This document shows, piece after piece, positions 37,101-49,200 of a stretch of 64,000 bases of DNA (positions are counted from its first letter, which is position 1; each line of letters opens with the position of its first letter). The notes under the pieces were generated by a model. It saw only the letters and a program-made list of their open reading frames with translations, ran no database searches and was not told the origin of the DNA. The stretch is from Leuctra nigra. Lineage: Eukaryota > Arthropoda > Insecta > Plecoptera > Leuctridae. A program made the position numbers and the translations under genes. The DNA is taken from NCBI GenBank assembly GCA_934045905.1, contig OW203771.1:18961701-19025700 (forward strand). The letters run 5' to 3'.

Positions 37101-38356
37101 GATACCCGGGTTGTACTCTCAGGCGCGTCCTCAGCTTGTTCGCTACCCGCTTCACTCTGAGCATAACGCCTGGCAAGTACGAAGTCGTTGTCTTGCTCCG
37201 AGCCAATCAACACTAAGTTTTCCAACGGTCCCGGTTTGGTCAACGGGTTCATTTCATAAAAGAGATCGCCAACTTCTGCGCGCAGCCCAATAACAACCTT
37301 CTGATGTTCCTTCAGCTTCTCTGATACTTCATGTAAGTACTGCACCTTCTCCTCGTATTCCTCTTCACGTGTACGCTCTTTGGGGGTTGACACTCCACAC
37401 ATTTCATTTGATTCATCAGGAGTCAAATTGCTATCCCCATCCTTGCTGATCCTACTTGACTTGGAGATGTAGCTTATCCTGCTTGATTCAGAGACGTTGC
37501 TTTTCATGCTGCCAACAGAATACGGTCTTTCTCCTCTGCTGATGCTTCTGGAACTGCTCCTGATACTGGCTTTTGATTTCCTACCACTTCTACTACTATT
37601 TGATTTTTTCTCATCGCAAGAATCATAATCTTCGTCGTCACTGTCAACTACTTTATAACAGAGACTTTCCAAATCTGTATGATTCACTTCACCTTCAGAA
37701 AAAGCCTGAATAGTTGCCTCACTTATATCAAGTTTAATTGATGACGTACCTTCAATTAACTTAGAACAAGCTGCTCGTACATCACTGTCCATTCCAGAGA
37801 GTGTAAAATCAACACTGTTCCCACTACTAATAGGTTCAAGCACACTATATTTAAATGCTTGTGTTCCTTTTGCAATGTCTCCTGGTGTTACATAGTTGAC
37901 CTTGACAAATGCAGATGATAAGTCGTCATTACTTCCTGAGGAACTAGAAAAGTTCACAGATCCCGAATGTCCGAAAGAAGCTTCTAGAGCGGAGTTGCAA
38001 CTGGAGTCCGATCGTCTGCCAATGATTAATGCACTGGAGTCAGACGAAAGGTCCCCTTGATCGTCTTCTAGTTGTGGCTGTTTGATTGTCACCGGAATTC
38101 TTCGCACGTTGACCGCCTGCTCGTTGAACCTACCAGCCTCGTTGAATCTTGCTTTCGGTCGATCCAAAACGGCGTTGGTTTTATTAGTTTCATGTTTCTT
38201 CGTAAAGTCTGGTTTCTTGAGTTCTACTCGTGACAGTATGGGAACTGGTCTATGTACGTTCCGGGACATTGGATCGTTGAATTTCGTTTCTCTCAGTGCC
38301 AGCTTCTCCAGATTGGCTCTTCTACTTGGTGGTCTGTTGAATTGCGATGAACGCAT
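33952..38356 (-). CDS. Coiled-coil protein of unknown function, 992 residues, three exons
   Basis: I do not recognise this protein. Three exons on the minus strand, all joined in phase 0, give a complete 992-residue frame from ATG to TGA. Residues 1 to about 310 are basic then Ser-rich and probably disordered, including an Arg/Ser tract (SGRKSKASIRSSSRSISRG). From about residue 320 to the end the sequence is heptad-rich with many E, K, L and R, for example LLERIEQLKKEKLEISTKL and MAKLRRKLAEKDEEAEEM. No catalytic motif, signal peptide or membrane segment is visible. The composition suggests a cytoskeletal, centrosomal or ciliary scaffold, which is inference only. It is convergent with the cadherin gene. 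The long first exon alone would look like a complete gene, but its last 17 in-frame codons lie in the intron. Confidence 0.85.
34309..34837. mobile_element. hAT-like MITE, 529 bp, TSD CTTTAGAT
   Basis: TIRs CAGCGGTCGCCAACC and GGTTGGCGACCGCTG, flanked by perfect CTTTAGAT, with GCGGACCACC repeats next to both ends. It lies in an intron of the coiled-coil gene. Confidence 0.92.
35139..35414 (-). CDS. Coiled-coil gene exon 2
   Basis: Acceptor gcttgtag, donor gtcagt, phase 0 on both sides, 92 codons. It encodes VLIERNDILRCIELLTAAH and MFEIVQRDHYMMQECRATAA. Confidence 0.83.
35846..38356 (-). CDS. Coiled-coil gene exon 1
   Basis: It opens with ATG (MRSSQFNRPPSRRANLEKL) and ends at a strong donor, CTCTG/gtgagtgtg, in phase 0 after 837 codons. 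Splicing here replaces a short intronic read-through tail with the next coiled-coil exon. Confidence 0.87.
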
Positions 38357-40520
38357 GGCGGATGGTGTGGAAATTATCGTAAATAAATATGGTAGAAGCT
38401 TGTTTTTCTTATTTATACTTCAGCAGGGTGAATAGGTGGTTTACGTGTTCACAAGGAATTTAGACTCAAAATCTTATTATTTTGGTATTTATCATCACCA
38501 TGGTTTACTCTGATGTATTGTTTATTCAAAAATTATTTTTTTATCTCCTTAATTAATAATTATTGTCTTTTATTCAACAATATAAGTCTTGTGATATATT
38601 ATTATTTTTGTGAATTAATTGTTATATATATATCCCCTGTTGTGCTAACATTGGTAAAATAAATTTAACTATGATTTACATGGTACAACCACCCTAGAAT
38701 TAATTTAAAAGTATTTTTTCTAACCTATTTTCAATCTTTATTTGCATCAAACTTTAAATAGCTAATTAATATTTTGGCTCCCACATCTGTCACCAATTGT
38801 AAGATTCAGACATAGGCAAAAAAAGTGGGACGGTTGCCCCGCTCCAACTAAGTCGTAAGGTGTACACACACTTAGAAGGATTTTGTAAACATACATTCTA
38901 TTTACAGTGATTTCAGCCTCCTTTTTGAAAACAAGAATTCATATCTCGTAACCGCCTGTATCGATTGGAACGAGACATTGACTATTAAAGTAATAAATGA
39001 TCGAGAAAATATTTTCATTTGCAGTCACATTTAATTGTATTTGAATTATAGTATTATATTAATTCCACCATAGACTTGTACAATGTCCAGATAAAATAAA
39101 GTTCACTTAAATGCCTAAAGTGCGGTCTAGATGGCTATGTTTCATTGGATGTTGCCAAGATTTCAACCCATAAACCCTACCACTAACTTTATCGGGACAT
39201 TATACAACTGGGCCTTAATGGTACACGTCTAAAGTCACACAATAAACACAATTTTATTCAGTTACATGTATATATCTTCATTTGATATATCTGAATGAAA
39301 TGAAATAAGCCGAATGGAAGAATTTGATACTTCGTGTCAAAAAGTCCGCTAATGTAGCGGAAACAAACAATGTTTTATAAATTACTTTTAAGAATTCAAA
39401 TCCAACTGGTATTAAGACGGCTGAGTAGTTAGTTTGACCTTGAAGAGTTTTTTGATCGATTTTTATCAATATCTTTTACCAATGTAATTTGTAATAAAAT
39501 AATGCTTTGTACGAGTCTTCTATCATTCGCCTGTGCGGGAACCATATTTTATCTTTCTTTCGTCTCTTCTACCACAGCCGAATATCTTCGGGCAGCAATC
39601 GGGAAAGGCCAGCTTCTCGTCTTGCTTTACTTGACAAGACTTCGGGATGGAGCTGTGTATTGGTGTGGGGCAGCTGAAACAGTTTTAAGAGCACTATTTA
39701 GTACTATTTGTTTCCATGCAAAGGTACTTATTTTAGTCCTATGATTATTTGGGTTTGTATAATATATTGATAAGAAAAGAGCACTCAATGCCTTTTATGG
39801 TCATTCGGTGTCATTTTGTAAGCCGAATGGAAGAATTCACAAAATGTTATACTTCGTGTCAAAAAGGCCGTTAATTGAGCCGAAACAAACAATATTTTAT
39901 AAATTACTTTTAAGAATTCAAATCCAACTGGTATTAAGAGTCTACGAATCTTGATGAAATCCATGTTTTATGAAGAACAAAAAGGCGGCCCCTACTTTTT
40001 CTAAACGGCTTTACCGATTGTCTTCAAATTTTCACAGGTTATAGATAAAGAGAAGATCTGTGTCTCTAGTGGCCCCAAAGTTTAATTTTTTATTTAGTTA
40101 TTTCGGGGCAGAGGTGACAAAAAGACTCATATATTGCCCATGTTAGCACTTCCTCAAAACGAGAAAAAACATTTATTATTATTTTTTTCGATCACTAGAG
40201 ACACAGATTTACTCTTTATCTCTATGCTGTAAAATTTTGAAAACAATCGGTCAAGCCGTGAAGAAAAAAGTAGGGGCCGCCTTTTTATGGTTTTTTGTGG
40301 TTTTCAATATTTGAATTAAAATAACTTACTTCACAGCAGTATATGCAACATGCAACACGCGATTAAATGTCACAAATGTCACGTACAACCCAGAGCTAAT
40401 GTATTTTCATGCATTTGTAAAAACAATTACATCGGAATCGAAATTTTCAGCGATTACTGTCAACTCTTAAGTTTGTTCTTGAGTATTGCTAACTTAGCCG
40501 ATTTGGCTTGATTCATTGTC
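38357..40520. other. Intergenic spacer between the coiled-coil and small secreted protein genes
   Basis: AT-rich promoter side of the coiled-coil gene to about 38800, then repeat relics. A 110-bp sequence at 39309-39420 is directly repeated at 39823-39940. No supported gene. Confidence 0.5.
39945..40420. repeat. Inverted-repeat element (GGCGGCCCCTACTTTTT), copy 1
   Basis: AAAAAGGCGGCCCCTACTTT at 39980 pairs with AAAGTAGGGGCCGCCTTTTT at 40270, about 300 bp apart. The whole block recurs inverted at 61983-62462. Confidence 0.75.
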
Positions 40521-40687
40521 TTACGCTCCGGCATGGATGTATATCATGACCGTCTTTGTTTTCAGCCACATGGCTCTGCAGTGCATCTTGTGACATGTTT
40601 TGTTGAGTGTTCCGTCCCCATGTACAGTGACAGCACCAGAAGGCTGCCAGACGCCGAGGTTGCAGTCGAAACACTGCTGAGGATGAG
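40521..40687 (-). CDS. Small secreted protein exon 2
   Basis: Acceptor gtgttttcag, phase 1 in. It encodes AHPQQCFDCNLGVWQPSG and CHKMHCRAMW, then a basic and hydrophobic end and TAA. Confidence 0.5.
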
Positions 40688-42662
40688 CTGAAAACACATG
40701 GTTACACAGAATCAGGCGCGTAGGATCGGTTTTCATCGCAGGGGGACTGTCATATTGGAGAACGAATTATAAGATAATTAAAACCATTGACGGAACATGT
40801 ATGGCTGAGTGGTAACGCTCTGAACATGTATTCCGGAGGCCCGGGTTCGATTCCCGCGGCCGTCCTTCCTGACTGGAGTTTTTTCGTGGTTTTCCCTCAG
40901 TCAACAGGCAAATGCTGGGAAGGTACCCTACTTATAGGCCACGACCGCCTCCTTCCCGCCTTCCATCCTTACCTACTCTTCACCATCATCTCCCAATCAT
41001 CATCATAATCATTCATCCGTCGCCATTAGCCTCGCTACAGAACAGTGCGACGTTAAGCCCCAGACAAAAAAATTTAAAACCATTCTTGTTTCTGAGATGA
41101 CCAAAAATTATTCTCTTGTGATAAATAGTAATGTGAAAAGTCTCCAAATCTGAATGTAAGGGGTCAATTATCGTCAGACAGTGTGAGAAGAGTCCAAGGG
41201 AGGTGACGTACAAGAGTCGTGGTATATGAACCCAAACACAATGTATAATCATGGTGGGTGCTGATAACTGAAGAGTTTAGACCTACACTTCCCCCATCCA
41301 ACTACAAGTGGTGCGGTGGGGAAGTGTAGGTCTAGTCTCTTTACTGATAACATTGTTGTCTACGTCACAGAGTTCAGCTTGGAGTGTCCCACTCCGTCCC
41401 CGCCTGATGTAAGTCGATGTCAATCAGTGATTTGAGATTGAACATTTTACATATGTTGATATTGAAGTAATTATTTTTAATAATTGTTTCGCTCTAGTTT
41501 TTAAACAAAATAAAAATATTGGAATTCCCTTTTTTACTGTTTACCTGTTTACCAGTTACTAATAAAATTCGCTCAAATTCGCATTCCATATTTTTGAAAA
41601 AATAAGATTATTGCATCGATATTTCATATTACATTCTCATTGTGTGGATTCAGTTGAATAATTATTGATCAAAAAATCTATGTCTTGTTATGAAGTCGAA
41701 TATTTCCGTTGACGGCTTCTATCGAACTCCTGTACAAAAATTAGTACAAAAATAATTTAAATGTTAGTTTTAATTTTCATGACCAAAGGTCCGAGTTTCT
41801 CAGAACTAATACTTCATTTTTAATCGTCTCCATTGTCAAACATTGCATTAGAGCAGGGGTCGGCAACCTGCGGCTCCTTGGTGGTTCTTGAATGGCTCTT
41901 TATAATTTAAATAAAGATCTGGAATCGAAAAATTTCCAAAATTTGAAAAAAACGCCCTGCGGGGCACAGTTGAAAGGTTATTTGATTAAGTTGGTTCATT
42001 TTAGAGTCCAGAATCACTTTTAAAGTGTCGAAATTCTAAAAATACGCCCTGCGGGGCAACAATTGGAATGTTATTTGATTCAATTTGTTAATTTTAGAGT
42101 CCCAAAATCTCTTTTTAATTGTTGACATCCTAAAAAAACGCCCTGCGGGACAACAACTGAGGGGCTTCGTCAAAATATAAAAACTAACTTATAATTCAAT
42201 GAATAATTTTCCTATTATATTTTATTGTCTCTATACTGCGGCTCCCATTATTATCAAATTTTTAAATTTTTGGGAAATTGGCTCCTTCACCAAAAAAGGT
42301 TGCCGACCCCTGCATTAGAGGTAGAGGGGCGGAAGTTCATCTTAATGATTCTGAGGTGAGCTCAAATACCAGTAAGTCTGCCTTCAACCAATCATTTGTA
42401 ATGGTGGCATGAGTCATTGTAAGAGAATACTTCAATATAACTGCATTTGTTGCCACAGTAAAATGGCAATTAATGGAGCTTAATATATTATTCCAAAAGT
42501 GTGCAATGTAATATCTTGAAAATGGACTTCCGACCTTCTACCTCTGTGGTACAGAAATATGAATTTACCTGGATCTTCGTCTTGGAGCTGGCTGGACTGG
42601 ACTTGAGATGACCACAACAATGCAAACCCAATGAAAACGAATATGAAGCCGTGTGAATGCAT
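40521..42662 (-). CDS. Putative small secreted Cys-containing protein, two exons, 86 residues
   Basis: Not a family I can name. Exon 1 starts with ATG and encodes a convincing signal peptide (MHSHGFIFVFIGFALLWSSQ). It joins exon 2 in matching phase 1 across an intron of about 1.9 kb filled with transposons. The predicted mature peptide is about 60 residues with four cysteines as CFDC and CHKMHC, and ends before TAA. A TATAAAA lies about 60 bp upstream of the ATG. The Cys and Gly layout faintly recalls single-VWC-domain (Vago-like) peptides, but the usual eight cysteines are not present, so an additional or alternative 3' exon is possible. The start and signal peptide are more secure than the C-terminal end. 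Confidence 0.5.
40789..41073 (+). mobile_element. tRNA-derived SINE, 285 bp, TSD TTAAAACCATT
   Basis: Pol III boxes TGGCTGAGTGGTAAC and GGTTCGATTCC at the head, a body with GGTTTTCCCTCAGTCAACAG and GGCAAATGCTGGGAAGG, and a 3' end GCGACGTTAAGCCCCAGAC plus A tail. Both flanks carry the same 11-bp TSD, so this looks like an intact insertion. Confidence 0.9.
41854..42312. mobile_element. hAT-like MITE, 459 bp, TSD CATTAGAG
   Basis: TIRs CAGGGGTCGGCAACCTG and GGTTGCCGACCCCTG, flanked by perfect CATTAGAG. Inside are three units of about 90 bp, each with ACGCCCTGCGGG. It landed at the edge of an older MITE. Confidence 0.92.
42318..42548. mobile_element. MITE with AGAGGTAGAGGGGCGGAAG ends, copy 3
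   Basis: TIR pair AGAGGTAGAGGGGCGGAAGT and CTTCCGACCTTCTACCTCT. Its right end is 20 bp from the donor of the small secreted protein exon 1. Confidence 0.75.
42569..42662 (-). CDS. Small secreted protein exon 1 (signal peptide)
   Basis: ATG to donor GATCCAG/gtaaat, phase 1 out. It encodes a hydrophobic leader followed by QLQDEDP. Confidence 0.55.
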
Positions 42663-42721
42663 GGCGACTTATTCACGAGCTGGACCGGGGCGTATTGATA
42701 AAAATAAAGCAATGAACTCTG

Positions 42722-42728
42722 TTTTATA
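42722..42728 (-). promoter_or_regulatory. TATA-like box upstream of the small secreted protein gene
   Basis: TATAAAA on the minus strand about 60 bp before the predicted ATG, a normal spacing for an insect core promoter with a short 5' UTR. Confidence 0.4.
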
Positions 42729-42729
42729 T

Positions 42730-44780
42730 CAGGTCATTGACTTGACCTTTGATTAATCTTTAATACAAAATGTAATCAACACGTATTGGGTTATTTTAAC
42801 GAACACCGAGCATTTTGATCTAGTTTTAAAGAGTCTCATTTTATTTCATTATCAGTCTTCTCTTTATTGATTATATCAATTGAAAAGATTAAAATAAATA
42901 ATGTGTAGAATCAGAAAGGCATTTCAAGTAAAGCTCCCAGTTCAACGTCAATAACACTGTTTGATTTGATAATAGAAGTGAGCGAGTGGACTGCATCTAG
43001 TTTTAGAGTATAACACTTCTTCAATCTCTTCCACTTCTTCAGCCTCCTCTCTTTCCACCAGTTCCCTCCATCTCTCTCTGTCTTCCCACCACTTCTCTGT
43101 TGTAATTACTCGTTGTAATTAATTAAATTAAACGATTAAATTAAACGAATTAAACTGTTGTAATTAAACGATTAAAATGTCAAATAAGAAACGAAATTGG
43201 CAACTTTTTGCAAACTGAAAAAATTTAATATTGTGAATATTGACTATTTCTATTTTAAATATAAACCGTCGTTCTTTTAATTAAAATTAGATTAATGCAG
43301 CCGTCAATATAATAATTAAATAATTATAATCAATCTCAAATCCTTTAATTTGGATGGTCATTCATAAAGAATGTAATTATTCAGAAAGTTGCAGGAATTC
43401 AGCTTGGAGGCATACATTTTTGTATTCTTCGTGGTCGAATTAGTAAGGCCCGGTATTACCAAAGTTAAATATGCTGGATTAACTAACTTTTGGATTAAAT
43501 TCAACTGTTTCTATCATTTGGAGGTATCTGATTGGCTGTGCCGCCAATTTAATCCAATATTTAGTTAATCCGGCTCAGATTAACTTTGGTAATACGGGCC
43601 CTAAGTAAACAAATTTTTACTAAATTGGGAAGAATAGACTGCACTAAAAGACAAACTCATCACTGTTCTTTTGACGTTTGTTGTCTGCCTCTTTTTCCAA
43701 TGTTATTGAGAGAAAATCAATTTACTGACGGCTGTCCATAAACATGGTTGACTATAAAATCCAGCTTACTATATAATAAATTACAATTTCATTTAAATAA
43801 TTAAAATTACCAACTATTTCTATACAATGTGAATAAATTAATAAATGCAAATCTCAAAAATCTGGATAAAGGATACCTATAAGCTACACTATTATAAAGA
43901 TGATTGTGATGAAAAGAAATGGAACATTTAAGAACTAATAGAACTAAAGAATCTAAAAAAGAAAGATATATATGGAACCTTTCACACGAATATAAGCATG
44001 CAAATACAAAGGCTCGCTTATCAATGCGTTAGTCATTATACTCATTACACAACGCTCTTCCTACTTCAACTTTTTCTATGTCGTCAGGACAATTTTGACG
44101 GCGTAATATTACGATTAATGAAACACAATCCCAATTAGTACCTAATTAACTGGTCTTTAAGCGCTAGAGATAACATGTAATTGATTACTTTAAACTGTCA
44201 TATAAATTTGATTGACTGAGTCTAGATACAAAATACCGGATACATATTAAAACAATGTTATCAATTTTAAACAGTTTATTAAAAGATTTTTGAGGATAAG
44301 TCGATGCATAAATAATACAATTTGGCAATATTTCCTAGAATTTAAATAATTATATGCAATTAGTTTAAGTAGGTAGTTAAAAATTGAATGGAATTTCCTG
44401 GATATTTGTGATAAAATATCACAATTAGTCCAATTTATGTGAAATATTATACTCATTGTTATCTTATTAAACGGATGATCTCAAAAAAAGACTTCAACTA
44501 ACAACAATTGTGGGATTAAAGTAGGTATAAAGGTAAGAGTTTGACGGAATCGCTTCATAGTTCTGGTTTGGCATGTGTTTTAGAGTATTTGATTTCTTAA
44601 TTTGAAGGAACGTTTGGTGCTGAATTGATTATTTGTATATTAAAATAAGAACTGTGATTCTCGAGGTAAGTGTATTGGAAATTTAAACTATTTTATTCAT
44701 TTTAAGACTATTAAGACCAAGGAAACAACTGTCTCGATTGGGTGTAAATTAACATAATCTTGATAAGACACAATAAATAT
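42730..44780. other. Intergenic spacer upstream of the small secreted protein gene
   Basis: AT-rich. It holds a retrotransposon C-terminus-like scrap at 43016-43090 (minus), a Harbinger-like MITE at 43447-43601 and a GC-end family relic near 43985-44070. No gene seen. Confidence 0.5.
43447..43601. mobile_element. Short Harbinger-like MITE, TSD TAA
   Basis: TIRs GGCCCGGTATTACCAAAGTT and AACTTTGGTAATACGGGCCC, flanked by TAA. Confidence 0.75.
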
Positions 44781-44787
44781 TTGTAAG

Positions 44788-44870
44788 GCATCGTAGCTCA
44801 GTTGGTAGAACTCTCGCCCGTCAAGTATAAGAAGATCACAAGGTTTGAATCCTTGTTCTACCGGATAGTT
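44788..44870 (+). mobile_element. tRNA-like SINE head (decayed)
   Basis: A-box-like TAGCTCAGTTGGTAGAAC and B-box-like GGTTTGAATCC with tRNA spacing, but the acceptor stem does not pair. Probably a SINE or tRNA pseudogene relic. Confidence 0.45.
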
Positions 44871-44916
44871 TACCGTAGTGACGCTCGCTACGCTCTCTTA
44901 ATGAAAAGTATATCTC

Positions 44917-45170
44917 TACCTCAGAGGTAGAGGGCCGAAAGTCCATTTTCATTATTTTTGAGGTAAGCTCAAAAACCAGTAATTCTGCCTTCATCCAATC
45001 TTATTTGTAATGGTGACACTGACATTAGTCATTGTGTAAGCGAATACTTCAATATAACTGTATTTGTTGACGTCAGTCAAATGGCAAATTGGTAAAGCTT
45101 GATTTCATTATTGCAAAAGTGCCACGCAAAATCGAAAATGCGGACTTCCGGCCTTCTCACACTGAGGTAA
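44917..45170. mobile_element. MITE with AGAGGTAGAGGGCCGAAAG ends, copy 4
   Basis: Best-preserved ends of this family: ACCTCAGAGGTAGAGGGCCG and CGGCCTTCTCACACTGAGGT. It ends about 170 bp before the P450 start codon, so it may overlap promoter sequence. Confidence 0.75.
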
Positions 45171-45341
45171 ACTATGAACCAAAAAAAAATAAACAAAATT
45201 GAAAAAAGAACAATAGTTTTCCTTGTTAATTATTTATGACAAGACCTAGCTTACAGCAAACACGGTAGTTGAAGTCTTACGGAAGTTGAATTTCCACCAC
45301 ATCTTCGTGACACGTTCAATGTGTCGTATTGTTCCAGAACG

Positions 45342-45426
45342 ATGTTCTACGTACTTCTCGCAGCATCTTTCATCTCCCTCTTCACTTTCTTATGGACAAT
45401 CAGAAGACCGAGGAACTTTCCACCAG
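45342..45426 (+). CDS. P450 exon 1, membrane anchor
   Basis: ATG to donor CACCAG/gtacgt, phase 1 out. It encodes [18 protein letters not shown] and RRPRNFPPG. This frame differs from the longer open frame around it, and the anchor plus hinge identify it. Confidence 0.88.
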
Positions 45427-46159
45427 GTACGTACTTTTCCCAGTGACCAAATCTTTAAGCTCCGTGCAGTTATAGATACCTATTCTCAATCAATATCTGT
45501 TACTCTGCTATTATGATTACATCTTCAATTAACAATTCCAAGTAGAAATTATTTCGGTCTGAAATCATCAGATCAATGTTATTTAAGGCAGTGAACCCAG
45601 AACCGGTTTCAGAACGAAATGATTTCGTTTTCGGAGGTAATAGAATAGGGGGAGCTGGAGTAGTTTTGTACATTTTTGTGATTACATTAGGGGAAAATTG
45701 GTTACTGATACGGAAATCTACATTCTACACGTATGTCGTGAATAATGGGTGGATTTTGCATCGACATTCCACACCCTGCTGGTTGCTATGGTAACAGGCC
45801 TCAATATTGTTTATTTTGCTCGGGGGAGGGGGGGGGGGGGGGGTACAGGCAATTTTTTTTCAATTTTTGTATTATACAGTAGTGAATGAATGTTATTAAA
45901 ATAAAAAGGAAGACAGTATTATGAACCAACTATCGGGAAATACTCAAGAATGTACGGTTTGCTTCATGTCGACATCGTAGGACTAATGGTTGGATCACGA
46001 GGAACAATTCCTGGATTTTTAAAAACATTTGTATAGTAAAGCACAAAATGCATAAGACTTTGTTAAATAGTATAGTTAGGTATAGATGTAATTAGGAGAA
46101 TTGAATACAGACCAATTATGTACCCATTTTATGTGCTCAATAAATTACATTATTATTAA

Positions 46160-46255
<96 letters not shown>

Positions 46256-49200
46256 CACTTATTATTTTGAAAACCCAATATCATTAATTTCATAATTCAA
46301 ATGTTTAGTAATTTTAAGTAACTTCACATAGTTTTGTTAATTTAATTATCTTTTTAATTAATGTGCTTATCTGTGCCTTATGTTGTTGGCAGAGTTTTAA
46401 ATAAATAAATAAATAATATATATCAAAATAAAATAAGGATATAATATCCAGATAGTACTTACTTATTACTTTTTACGACAGCATCTTGGTCGGCTGTGAC
46501 GTGAGATGAGATTGACCTTTAATAGGGTCCTCACAGGGCCACCATGTCTCCCTCTGATAGGCTCGTCGCCATTCAGTGCCGGGCCCCACGCGCACTTCAC
46601 CATGGACACGTGGCGGGACCGGTACGGGCCCCTGGTGGGCCTAATGCTGGGCCCCAAGCCTGCAGTGGCTGTGGTGGAGGCCCGCACTGTCATGGAGGTA
46701 TTACGTCACGAGGACTTCCAAGGACGACCCAAGGCTGACGTTATCAAGGACATCAGGAGGCTCACTTTGGACGGAGAGTTTCTTGGTAAGCGTCCGTGGA
46801 GGGGGGGGGGGGGGGGGTGGGGGGGAGGAGGATAACAACACAAGCAGATCAAAATAGCGACATTTATAAAAAGCTATACAACAAATCTGAAAGTATAAAT
46901 TACAATTAAACGCAAATAACAATAATAAAATAATTTTTTTTGGGGAAATAGGTGAAAATAATTACTTCAAAAATAAAAATCATACGAAAATACAAAAATA
47001 TATAAAATATCAGATGAAAAGTAAAAAGTAAAAAATCCCAGTCCAAGTCCTAACAATTTTTTAAGAAAAAAAACATTTGCTTGAAAGAGTTGGTTGAAAG
47101 AGCACGCCATCTCCGATTATACCAATACTGGTTTAGACATGTTTCGCACGCTTATCCGAAAGTAGAAGTCTTGTACTGGATGAAACTGGATGGACTGTAC
47201 ACGGCATAGTCCTGCATAATCTAACGTAGGTATTTTCTTCGTCTAATTAGTATATGATCTAGACCAAACATCAACGTCGCTACAACTTGTCAACTTGCTT
47301 CTGATTGGCAGGCGTGTTCTTCAGCGACGGTTCCTATTGGTCCGAACAACGACGCTTCACATCGCGCATTCTCAAAGAGTTTGGCTTCGGAAAGAGGAGC
47401 ATGGAGGGATTGATCCTTGAGGAAGCTGAGGCTATGGTGGACGAAATCAGAAGAGGAAGTCCCAAGACCGTTCAAGTAAGAGTTGTGCTTCATTACTAGG
47501 AAAACGCGGTGTGTAACGCGTTAAAAAGCGAGCCTTCGGATTGTATACGAATTATATTACGCATATTCATTTTTACTTTACTTCGTTGATTATAAATGGA
47601 GGACATGGGGAGGGGTCGACCTAACGGGCCCGATCCGGGGGAGTCCATCTTTGGTGGGAAGGCCAGGCTGGAATGGGGACACTCCGGGGGGCGGGAAAGT
47701 TCGGGCAGGCGGAACCCGATTTCAGGGGATCACCATCTCGAGGGAAAAGGCCGGCCCGAGGGGACCGCAAATTCAAGGGAGGACATGGGTAGGTCGACCC
47801 TGGCTGCTCTTTGTCTGGGCCCTTCTTTCTTGCTCTTTGCTCTTTGTTTGTATTTTATGCATATTAAATGTCAATCATTTTCTCGATACTCGTCGATTTT
47901 TTTACAAAGCATGTAAAACTGATTCTGTGGTCCTCACCGTCCCCAGGTGAGCCGGCTGTTCGTGGTGTCCGTCATCAACGTGCTGTGGTCGGTGATGGCG
48001 GGCGTGCGCCATGCGCGCGACGACGCCGACTTCCGACGCCTCATGGAGACGCTGAACAAGCAGTACCGTGGCGGCGACGCTACGCACAGCGGCGTCCTCA
48101 ACACGATACCGTGGCTCAGGCAACTGTTTCCCAGCCATCGGGAGCAGCTCAAGATACAGCGGGACTTGCACGACTTCATGAAGGTCACAAGTTTAAGGGG
48201 ATTGCAGGCGGGTATGAGGGCAAATATTGTAAGAAAATGTCAGCTGAGACCGATATTTAGCGAAATCAACCAATTTTGGAAAGTCAACAAAATATCCGGG
48301 ACGATCCAAACTGGTTCAAGACGATTCACAGAAAAGATCGAAACTGAATAACTGTTCAACATAGCAAGCTGAAACTTGGCATAAATAATCAGAATATATA
48401 CACCTAGGGAGTACTAAAGTTCTCTTTTTGCTATTTAATTGCAATATTTCTAAAATAAAGTCGGTGCGTACCGGACTTTTCGTCGAGAAACCCCACATTT
48501 ATTGGTGCCTGATGGCCAGGTTATATCTAGTTATTGACAAAAAGAAACTTAATGCCCTTTTTGCCTATTCATAACGAAGACAACGAGCTCACATGGAATT
48601 CTGTTGAGTGAAAATTACGGTCGCTGGAGTACTTTCAATTTAACGGCAATATTACGTAAAGAAATTGCGGGACCAAAATATGGGAGGTGTAAAAGGTCAA
48701 GTAGGTTGTAGCCAGGGGCCAGATTCACAAAAAGTATTATATCCTAATACGTACTATCTTTGGTATTATCTTTCATTTAACAGGGTTTTTTGGGATTAAA
48801 TCAAAAGATAATACGTATTAGCAGATAATACTTTTTGTGAATCTGGCCCCAGGATCACTTAGGGAATGAGGAAAATATATTATCTTCCTCTAATGTGCAA
48901 TAGTGTGGCCAATTGCGTGTTTGATATGTTAAGTCACGTGGTATCATCACTCGAATACCCTTAAGATATTTATTTGGTCATTATAATTAAGGCTGTTTCT
49001 TACAGAGCGCGATTCGCGAGCACGAGAAGACATACGACGCTGACGTCATGCGGGACTTCATCGACGTGTACATCAGGCAGATGCAACTTGGAAAGCCGGC
49101 CTCGGGATTTCACGGTAATACAACACACAACTACTAGTAATATGAAAGACAAGGCAGACTGCAGAAGCGTATCCACAAAGAGAGATTCTACAGAATCCCA

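Noticed and set aside
39502..39744. An 80-residue plus-strand frame with hydrophobic N-terminus
   Set aside because: Lies between direct repeats in an AT-rich spacer, with no conserved motif or splice partners.
41372..41411. Possible plus-strand micro-exon between tacgtcacag and gtaagt
   Set aside because: Forty bases with acceptable splice sites, but no neighbouring plus-strand exons or recognisable protein were found to join it to.
45286..45516. A longer open frame over the P450 start region
   Set aside because: The membrane anchor and PRNFPPG hinge are in a different frame starting at 45342, with a donor in correct phase, so the longer frame is a shadow.
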